Assembly: GCA_017961965.1 (NCBI GenBank)
Contig: JAGCWG010000142.1
Coordinates: 1-7,421 of the forward strand
Direction: 5' to 3'
From: Bacteroidaceae bacterium
Lineage (GTDB): Bacteria > Bacteroidota > Bacteroidia > Bacteroidales > Bacteroidaceae
DNA: 7,421 bases
Positions 1 to 5,241 of the stretch are shown in pieces. Made by a program: the position numbers and the translations under genes. The notes below the pieces were generated by a model. The model worked only from the letters and a program-made list of their open reading frames with translations. It did not search any database and was not told the DNA's origin. How positions within the stretch are numbered: the first letter of the stretch is position 1; each line of letters begins with the position of its first letter.

Positions 1-513
1 AATCTTAGCCTTACGGATAGGGAGTATTACTTCACTCCTCACATGTCGGGATGGGGTTGGGGTACATGGCGTGACAGATGGCAGAAATACTTTGTGCACT
101 ACGAGAGCAGACAACAGGCTCTTGAGGGCATGAGCGAGGCTGACAAAGATGCCATGCAGTATGGAGGAGTGTTCCCATGCCTTAAAAGTCTTGACAAGTC
201 ACCAATTCCGTGGGATATCTGTTGGGAGATGGCAATATACAAGGCAGGAGGACTATGCCTTACTCCAGGACGTACACTTGTGAGGAACATAGGGCTGAGG
301 AACGGTACGCATTTCCGTTCGTTCGACATCCTCCAATGGTACGAATTTGACCGCGAACCATCATGCACTCCAATATTGCTTAGTAAAAATTCTGCTCCCG
401 AAAAGAATGAGGAGACAGAGGCACTTTTTTCAGAAGCAATAAAAGATTGGGGTATAAGGTACACGATAGTGGGTAAGATAGTGCGCTTTTTGTATAAGAA
501 ATTCGTTAAATAA
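1..513 (+). CDS. Glycosyltransferase, C-terminal part (5' end outside window)
   Basis: The frame is open from the first base and ends at TAA 511-513, leaving 170 visible residues. An internal ATG at 43 is not the start, because the coding sequence runs straight through from upstream. Near the beginning is an aromatic block, SGWGWGTWRDRW (residues about 16-27). About 45 residues later comes WDICWEMAIYKAGG, followed by TPGRTLVRNIGLRNGTHF. From family knowledge, the pattern 'S-x-W-G-W-x-T-W ... W-D ... NIG ... TH' is seen in bacterial GT-A-type glycosyltransferases related to family 2 and GNT-I-like enzymes, which add sugars to cell-surface glycans. The nucleotide-sugar-binding half with its DxD motif lies outside the window, so donor and acceptor cannot be inferred. 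The C-terminus is basic (RFLYKKFVK), which could help membrane association. The next gene has its own promoter, so this is probably the last gene of a separate unit. Confidence 0.72.
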   Translation, partial: NLSLTDREYYFTPHMSGWGWGTWRDRWQKYFVHYESRQQALEGMSEADKDAMQYGGVFPCLKSLDKSPIPWDICWEMAIYKAGGLCLTPGRTLVRNIGLRNGTHFRSFDILQWYEFDREPSCTPILLSKNSAPEKNEETEALFSEAIKDWGIRYTIVGKIVRFLYKKFVK

Positions 514-568
514 TGCGAAATTGTCTCGTTTTTGCATTTTTATGCAGCACATTTAGAAAAAAAGATTG

Positions 569-576
569 TATCTTTG
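569..576 (+). promoter_or_regulatory. Bacteroidota-type -7 promoter box for aroQ operon
   Basis: TATCTTTG matches the Bacteroidota sigma-ABfr -7 consensus TAnnTTTG exactly, and it is preceded by the A-rich run common at such promoters. It lies 31 bp before the aroQ ATG, which predicts a transcription start near 582-585 and a leader of about 25 nt. No good -33 TTTG box sits at the usual spacing of about 19-21 bp. The nearest TTTG (531-534) is too far away at 34 bp. The box is seen directly; its use as a promoter is inferred. Confidence 0.65.
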
Positions 577-607
577 TCTGCAAAATGTGTTTCATAACAA
601 AGGAAAT

Positions 608-1033
608 ATGAAGATATTGATACTTAATGGTCCAAATTTGAATCTTCTTGGAAAACGCGAGCCAGGGATATATGGTTCTCAAGGATTTCTTGACTACTAT
701 GACGAACTGACTAAAAGGTATCCGGATATTGAATTTGAGTACTACCAGTCGAATATCGAGGGAGAGATGATAAACAAGATTCACGAGGTCGGATTCTCCT
801 ACGATGGTATTGTCCTCAACGCAGGCGCATACACTCACACTTCGGTGGCTCTGCAGGATGCAATACGTGGTGTCAATACTCCAGTCATAGAGGTTCATAT
901 CTCAAACGTCCACAAGCGTGAGGAGTTCAGACACAAGTCGATGATATCATGTGCGTGTGTTGGTGTCATCTGCGGATTTGGTCTCGACAGCTACAGACTT
1001 GCGGTAGAGGCACTCAAGGAAGCAAAAAGATAG
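608..1033 (+). CDS. aroQ: Type II 3-dehydroquinate dehydratase
   Basis: This 141-aa protein, normal for the small dodecameric type II enzymes, converts 3-dehydroquinate to 3-dehydroshikimate in the cytoplasmic shikimate pathway for aromatic amino acids. The diagnostic N-terminus MKILILNGPNLNLLGKREP is present, followed by the lid with R17 and Y22, the NAGAYTHTS block (N71 and H77), EVHISN (H97) and REEFRHKS (R108). These match the catalytic and substrate-binding positions known in the family, so the enzyme should be active. The frame is open further upstream to 566, but ATG 608 gives the family N-terminus and follows a purine-rich AAAGGA at 599-604, only 3 nt away. A perfect Bacteroidota -7 box lies 31 bp upstream. 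The stop is 5 bp before the methyltransferase gene, which suggests an operon. The only close alternative would be another family with this fold, and the motif set makes that unlikely. Confidence 0.96.
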   Translation: MKILILNGPNLNLLGKREPGIYGSQGFLDYYDELTKRYPDIEFEYYQSNIEGEMINKIHEVGFSYDGIVLNAGAYTHTSVALQDAIRGVNTPVIEVHISNVHKREEFRHKSMISCACVGVICGFGLDSYRLAVEALKEAKR

Positions 1034-1038
1034 TGTGT

Positions 1039-1713
1039 ATGAGTGAAAAGACAACGCTTATATCAGAGTTCTCTGACGAGATGTCGCAGATAGAGGAATA
1101 CATCAAGGAACATATCGATCCTGAGAGTGAATATCTTCATCAGCTCTACAGAGCAACTCATCTTCATCTCCTTTATCCGAGAATGGCAAGCGGACACATC
1201 CAGGGACGTCTCCTCAAGATGTTTGTAGGAATGATTAAGCCGAAGCTCATACTCGAGATAGGAACATACAGCGGCTATTCGGGACTATGTCTTGCCGAAG
1301 GACTCCCAGAGGACGGACATCTCCACACGATAGAGATAAATGACGAGCAGGAGGACTTCACACTTCCGTGGTTCAAGAACTCGCCATACGCAGACAAGAT
1401 TACGATGCACATCGGTAATGCAATGGAAATTATTCCAGAACTTGGCTTGACGTTTGATATGGCATTCATCGATGGTGACAAGCGAATATACTCAGATTAT
1501 TACGAGCTGGTACTTGAACATCTCAATCCAGGAGGATATATCCTCGCAGACAACACTCTATGGGATGGACATGTGCTCGACAAGAATCCGAAAGAATGTG
1601 ACCTCCAGACAAGAGGTGTTCAAGCATTCAATGACCTTGTAGCTCAGGATAAGAGAGTGGAAAAAGTCATTCTGCCACTTCGTGACGGACTGACGATAAT
1701 AAAGAAACTGTAA
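1039..1713 (+). CDS. Class I SAM-dependent O-methyltransferase (CCoAOMT/TrmR family)
   Basis: The 224-aa protein has the layout of methyltransferase family 3 (PF01596 type). A helical N-terminal part carries RMASGHIQGRLL at about 48-59. SAM-binding motif I is LEIGTYSGYS (72-81), and a ribose-binding acidic residue is E99 in HTIEI. The metal-site set typical of caffeoyl-CoA O-methyltransferases is D145 in FIDGDK with D171-N172 in LADNTLW, so a divalent-metal-dependent O-methyl transfer is likely. The substrate is not readable from sequence. Many bacterial members are annotated as catechol or caffeoyl-CoA enzymes, but the Bacillus subtilis member TrmR (YrrM) methylates 5-hydroxyuridine in tRNA. 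A position beside rbfA makes an RNA-related role worth considering; that is inference. ATG 1039 was chosen over an in-frame ATG at 949 because the latter would overlap aroQ by 85 bp and add a Cys/Trp-rich, non-family N-terminus. It is probably co-transcribed with aroQ (5-bp gap) and rbfA (12-bp gap). Confidence 0.9.
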   Translation: MSEKTTLISEFSDEMSQIEEYIKEHIDPESEYLHQLYRATHLHLLYPRMASGHIQGRLLKMFVGMIKPKLILEIGTYSGYSGLCLAEGLPEDGHLHTIEINDEQEDFTLPWFKNSPYADKITMHIGNAMEIIPELGLTFDMAFIDGDKRIYSDYYELVLEHLNPGGYILADNTLWDGHVLDKNPKECDLQTRGVQAFNDLVAQDKRVEKVILPLRDGLTIIKKL

Positions 1714-1725
1714 AACGAAACTGAA

Positions 1726-2061
1726 TTGGAAACAACAAGACAAAATAAGATTGCGCGATTGATTCAGAAGGATCTTAGCACAATATTTCAGGAACAGACA
1801 CGCCAGACACATGGCATACTCATAAGTGTCAGCGTAGTGCGTGTAAGTCCCGACCTTAGCGTGGCAAAGGCATATCTCAGCATATTCCCAAGCGACAAGG
1901 CTGAGGAGATAATGGAGAACATCAACGCGCATGCGTCACAGATAAGGTTCGCTCTCGGAAACCTTGAGCGTCACCAACTCCGCATCATACCAGAACTCAA
2001 GTTCTTCCTTGATGACTCTCTGGATTATGTGGAGAACATAGACAGGCTCTTGAAGAACTGA
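1726..2061 (+). CDS. rbfA: 30S ribosome-binding factor A
   Basis: This 111-aa protein has the size and pattern of RbfA, a small KH-fold protein that binds the immature 30S subunit and helps late 16S rRNA maturation and cold adaptation. Recognisable parts are the N-terminal helix TTRQNKIARLIQKDLSTIF (3-21), the central strand region VRVSPDLSVAKAYLSIFP (38-55) and the C-terminal LERHQLRIIPELKFFLDDSLDYVENIDRLL, which matches the family pattern 'R ... PEL-x-F-x-x-D-x-S'. The start is TTG at 1726. No ATG or GTG lies between the preceding stop at 1713 and this codon, and the resulting METTRQ N-terminus looks like other Bacteroidota RbfA proteins as I recall them. The gap to the methyltransferase is 12 bp with no clear Shine-Dalgarno. 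The TTG may keep expression low relative to the neighbours. Confidence 0.92.
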   Translation: METTRQNKIARLIQKDLSTIFQEQTRQTHGILISVSVVRVSPDLSVAKAYLSIFPSDKAEEIMENINAHASQIRFALGNLERHQLRIIPELKFFLDDSLDYVENIDRLLKN

Positions 2062-2183
2062 CATCAGGTTCGGAAAGTCCCAATACTTAATAGTTATATA
2101 AAAAACTAACATTAACACTATCAGGAAGCGAAGCGCAAGCAGAACTCCAGACAGGAACAACAGTTAATTTGGTATAACCCGAA
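2062..2183 (+). other. Intra-operon gap with weak hairpin, no gene seen
   Basis: This 122-bp stretch separates rbfA from the permease gene and is much longer than the 5- and 12-bp gaps before it. A short imperfect hairpin is possible, with TAGTT (2091-2095) pairing to AACTA (2104-2108) and flanking TTAA copies. No T-run follows, so it is not a clear terminator. No TAnnTTTG box is seen at a useful distance from the next start; TTAATTTG at 2164-2171 is one mismatch away but would leave a leader of only a few bases. A 23-codon open frame (2116-2187) whose TGA overlaps the GTG start has no normal start codon, so I do not call it. Confidence 0.4.
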
Positions 2184-3410
2184 GTGAACGCAAGTTTTTA
2201 CATAGCGCGTCATTATCTTCTCTCAAAGAAGTCGCACCACGCCATAAACATCATATCTGGTGTCTCGGTGTGCGGAGTAGCAATAGCAACCGCAGCACTC
2301 GTGTGCATCCTGTCCGTATTCAACGGATTTCAGGATATGGTGGCTGACCTCTTTACAAGTTTCGACCCAGAACTGAAGGTCATTCCTGTACAAGGCAAGT
2401 ATATGGCTGCCGATGAGGAGGAACTTGAACAGCTGAGGAAGAATGAAGACATAGCCGTCTTGACGGAGGTGATAGAGGACAACGCACTCCTTACCGTCAA
2501 CAACCGTCAGATGATGGTGACCGTAAAGGGCGTAGGAGACAATTTCCAGCAGCTGACAAATATTGATGATATTCTTGTCGGCGACGGAACATACGAACTG
2601 GAGGCAGATGTCATAGACTACGGAATATGTGGTCTTGCTCTTCTCAACCAGTTGGGAGTGACAGCAGATTGTCGTGCTCCGTTCTATCTCTATGCTCCAC
2701 GTAAGGGTGAGGGAGTGGATATGACAGACCCTCTCGAGAATCTGAATCAGGAAGAACTGTTCTCGCCTAATGTGGCGTTCATGGTCAAGCAGAACAAGTA
2801 TGACAGCAGTTATATTATCACGTCAATATCACTTGCACGAAGACTGTTTGAGAAACAAGGTTATGTGACTGCGATAGAGCTGAAGTTCAAGGATGGGGTG
2901 AGCATCAGTCGGGCAAAGGCAGATATTGAAAAAGTGCTCGGAACAAAGTACAAGGTACTGGACAGATACGAGCAGCAGGAAGACACGTTCAAGATAATGA
3001 AGGTAGAAAAACTCATTTCGTATGTATTCCTCACATTCATCCTGCTCATAGCCTGCTTCAATATCATCGGTTCGCTCTCCATGCTTATCATAGACAAGAA
3101 ACAGGATGTGATAACGCTACGCAACCTTGGTGCTTCGGACAGAATGATAAGGGGCATCTTCCTTTTTGAGGGAAGAATGATTTCGGTCATAGGTGCCGTA
3201 ATAGGCATCACGCTCGGAGTAGGACTCTGCCTTGTGCAGCAATACTATAAGGTGGTGAAGTTTGGAAGTGACGAAGGTACATACATCATAGACACCTATC
3301 CTGTAAGCGTTCATGCTACGGATATTGTCCTTGTACTCGTGACTGTGATAGTAATCGGCTTCCTTGCTGTATGGTATCCTGTCAGACAGATGAGCAGAAA
3401 ATACCTGTGA
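2184..3410 (+). CDS. LolC/LolE-type ABC transporter permease (FtsX-like)
   Basis: The 408-aa protein has the four-helix layout of the LolC/E–MacB–FtsX permease class. TM1 is at about 22-46, followed by a large extracytoplasmic domain (about 47-275). Three C-terminal helices lie at about 278-303, 332-352 and 378-398, and the tail is basic (RQMSRKYL). The segment DKKQDVITLRNLGASDRMI (304-322) between TM2 and TM3 is the cytoplasmic coupling region expected to contact the ATPase. The N-terminus FYIARHYLLSKKSHHAINIISGVSV resembles LolC/E proteins, which release lipoproteins from the inner membrane for transfer to the outer membrane. No LolD-type ATPase gene is in the window, so one must be encoded elsewhere. 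The start is GTG 2184. An in-frame TAA at 2175-2177 leaves no room upstream, and the next methionine would remove part of TM1. No clear Shine-Dalgarno is present. A general FtsX/MacB-like role remains possible. Confidence 0.85.
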   Translation: MNASFYIARHYLLSKKSHHAINIISGVSVCGVAIATAALVCILSVFNGFQDMVADLFTSFDPELKVIPVQGKYMAADEEELEQLRKNEDIAVLTEVIEDNALLTVNNRQMMVTVKGVGDNFQQLTNIDDILVGDGTYELEADVIDYGICGLALLNQLGVTADCRAPFYLYAPRKGEGVDMTDPLENLNQEELFSPNVAFMVKQNKYDSSYIITSISLARRLFEKQGYVTAIELKFKDGVSISRAKADIEKVLGTKYKVLDRYEQQEDTFKIMKVEKLISYVFLTFILLIACFNIIGSLSMLIIDKKQDVITLRNLGASDRMIRGIFLFEGRMISVIGAVIGITLGVGLCLVQQYYKVVKFGSDEGTYIIDTYPVSVHATDIVLVLVTVIVIGFLAVWYPVRQMSRKYL

Positions 3411-3412
3411 TG

Positions 3413-3447
3413 AGTTAAGAATTAAGAGTTAAGAATTAAGAATTAAG
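3413..3447 (+). repeat. Five tandem 7-bp repeats (ARTTAAG)
   Basis: Starting 2 bp after the permease stop codon are five contiguous copies of a 7-bp unit, AGTTAAG, AATTAAG, AGTTAAG, AATTAAG, AATTAAG, with a degraded sixth, AGTTCTG, at 3448-3454. The only variation in the intact units is G/A at position 2. Such heptamer tandem repeats in intergenic regions are known from Bacteroidota and some cyanobacteria. Copy number often varies between strains through slippage. No protein or RNA function can be read from it, though it lies 85 bp upstream of a probably very highly expressed gene. Confidence 0.85.
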
Positions 3448-3500
3448 AGTTCTGAGATTTTTGACTTCCGAAAAAGAGAAATAAATAATTAAAATAATAT

Positions 3501-3508
3501 TAACTTTT
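3501..3508 (+). promoter_or_regulatory. Candidate -7 box upstream of OmpA/TPR lipoprotein gene
   Basis: TAACTTTT differs from the Bacteroidota -7 consensus TAnnTTTG only at the last base and lies in a very A/T-rich leader 24 bp before the ATG at 3532. A TTTG at 3460-3463 is too far upstream (37 bp) to be its -33 box. The coding bias of the downstream gene demands strong expression, so a promoter or a stabilising leader should lie in 3411-3531. This is the best visible candidate but not proven. Confidence 0.35.
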
Positions 3509-3531
3509 TATTTACTAAACAATTGATCAAA

Positions 3532-5229
3532 ATGAAAAAGAATTTTTATGTTTTGATTCCTGCAGCTGCATCTATGGTGCTTACAGGCTGTAGCAAGTTT
3601 GGCAATTTTACTGCTGACATGTTCAATGTCACTCCAACTCCACTTGAGTGCGTTGGTGGTCAGGTACCTGCAACAGTAAGTGCAAACATTCCAGCAAAGG
3701 TAATGCCTAAGAAGGGTATCATCACTTGTACTCCAGTTCTCCGTTACAACGGAACTGAGTCAGTAGGTGCTGGCAAGACTTTCCAGGGTGAGAAGATTCA
3801 GGGTAACAACACAGTTATCTCTTACAAGAATGGTGGTGCTTCAACAATGAAGATCAACTTCCCTTGGAAGGATGGTATGGAGAGCTCAGAGCTCTATATG
3901 ACTTTCGTTGCTACAAAGAGCGGTAAGTCTGTTGAGCTTAACGACGTTAAGATTGACTGGGGTGTACAATGTACAGCTAACCTCGTTCGCAACACAGTTA
4001 AGTCTGCTAACACAGGTATGGCTGCTGATCAGTTCCAGCGTATCATCGCTAAGAAGCAGGAGGCACAGATTAAGTTCCTCATCGGTCAGGCTAACCTCCG
4101 TGGTTCAGAGCTTAACAGCAATAACATCAAGGAGTTCATCGCTCAGTTGAAGAACATCAAGGCTGACGAGAAGGGTCTCAAGCTCAATAATGTTGAGGTT
4201 AGCTCTTATGCTTCACCAGATGGTGCTTACGACCTCAACGATAAGCTCGCTGGCAACCGTGGTAAGAACTCTGAGTCTTACGTTAACCAGCAGCTCAAGA
4301 AGCAGAAGCTTTCTGGTGACGTTGATTCTAAGTACACAGCTGAGGACTGGGACGGTTTCAAGGAACTCGTTCAGCAGTCTAACCTCCAGGACAAGGATGT
4401 TATCCTCCGCGTTCTCTCTATGTACTCTGATCCAGAGCAGCGTGAGCAGGAGATCAAGAACATCTCTTCTGTTTACAAGGAGCTCGCAGACGCAGTTCTC
4501 CCAGAACTCCGTCGTTCACGTCTCACAATCAACTATGACGTAATCGGTCGTAGCGATGAGGAAATCCTCGCACAGTTCGGTGAGGACGCTTCTAAGCTTT
4601 CTGTAGAGGAGCTTCTCTACGCAGCTAACAAGCTCACTACTGATGCTGCTAAGAAGGAGGCTATCCTTAAGAAGACAACTGAGCTTTATGCTAATGACTA
4701 CCGCGCTTACAACAACCTCGGTGAGCTCGCTTACAAGAAGGGTGACAACGCTAAGGCTACTGAGTACTTCAAGAAGGCTCTCTCTATCAACAAGAATGCT
4801 GCTGAGCCAAACGTAAACCTCGGTCTTATCGCTCTCCAGAGTGGCGACACAAAGACTGCTGAGTCTTACATCGCTAAGGGTACTTCTGCTAACAACTACG
4901 ATGAGGCTCTTGGTCAGCTCTACATCGCTCAGGGTAAGTATTCACAGGCTACAGCTAAGCTTGCTGACTCTTACACTAACAGCGCAGCTCTTGCTTCAAT
5001 CATGAACAAGGACTATGCTAAGGCTAAGGTTATCCTCAACAGCATCAAGAATGCTGACGCTACCACTTACTATCTTGCTGCTGTTCTCGGCGCTCGCACT
5101 AACTCTTCTTCAGAGGTTAAGTCTAACCTCCAGAAGGCTATTGCTGCTGACAAGTCTTACATCAAGAAGGCTGCTACAGACGCAGAGTTCAACAAGTATG
5201 CTGAGGTAGTTGCTGCTATCGCTAAGTAA
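3532..5229 (+). CDS. OmpA-like/TPR outer-membrane lipoprotein, highly expressed
   Basis: I do not recognise a named gene. The 565-aa product begins with a lipoprotein signal peptide: KK, a hydrophobic core, and lipobox LTGC with C20 as the predicted lipidated cysteine. Residues about 33-150 look like a beta-rich domain, without a family I can name. Residues about 171-260 resemble an OmpA-C peptidoglycan-binding domain: SSYASPDGAYDLNDKLAGNR carries the N-x-x-L-x-x-x-R pattern (N236, L239, R243). From about 383 there are TPR-like helices, clearest at 389-421 (AYNNLGELAYKKGDNAKATEYFKKALSI) and 425-449. The likely place is the outer membrane, facing the periplasm and holding peptidoglycan, with TPRs for protein contacts; this is inferred. 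Codon use is extreme: of about 60 lysines only the second codon is AAA, I found no ATA, and arginine is CGT/CGC. ATG 3532 is preferred to in-frame TTG 3523 because it gives the normal MKK signal start. A DUF4369 lipoprotein gene follows 12 bp downstream. Confidence 0.8.
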   Translation: MKKNFYVLIPAAASMVLTGCSKFGNFTADMFNVTPTPLECVGGQVPATVSANIPAKVMPKKGIITCTPVLRYNGTESVGAGKTFQGEKIQGNNTVISYKNGGASTMKINFPWKDGMESSELYMTFVATKSGKSVELNDVKIDWGVQCTANLVRNTVKSANTGMAADQFQRIIAKKQEAQIKFLIGQANLRGSELNSNNIKEFIAQLKNIKADEKGLKLNNVEVSSYASPDGAYDLNDKLAGNRGKNSESYVNQQLKKQKLSGDVDSKYTAEDWDGFKELVQQSNLQDKDVILRVLSMYSDPEQREQEIKNISSVYKELADAVLPELRRSRLTINYDVIGRSDEEILAQFGEDASKLSVEELLYAANKLTTDAAKKEAILKKTTELYANDYRAYNNLGELAYKKGDNAKATEYFKKALSINKNAAEPNVNLGLIALQSGDTKTAESYIAKGTSANNYDEALGQLYIAQGKYSQATAKLADSYTNSAALASIMNKDYAKAKVILNSIKNADATTYYLAAVLGARTNSSSEVKSNLQKAIAADKSYIKKAATDAEFNKYAEVVAAIAK

Positions 5230-5241
5230 TAATGACGCACA

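Noticed and set aside
533..546. Perfect inverted repeat TGCAT-TTTT-ATGCA after the glycosyltransferase gene
   Set aside because: The stem has only five mainly A/T pairs and no T-run follows, so I do not call a terminator, though some 3'-end role is possible.
506..898. 130-codon frame on the minus strand across the aroQ promoter and gene
   Set aside because: It lies antisense to the well-supported aroQ gene and its product has no recognisable pattern.
949..1038. Longer start for the methyltransferase at ATG 949
   Set aside because: It would overlap aroQ by 85 bp and add a Cys/Trp-rich segment unlike family N-termini; ATG 1039 fits better.
2164..2171. TTAATTTG as a -7 promoter box for the permease gene
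   Set aside because: It has one mismatch and no -33 partner, and it would place the transcription start only a few bases before the GTG.
3908..4543. Open frames of 80 and 117 codons inside the OmpA/TPR gene, rich in Leu, Ser and Arg
   Set aside because: They are in another frame of a gene with extreme codon bias; repeated CTC/TCT/CGT strings make long stop-free shadow frames. No family pattern or start signal supports them.
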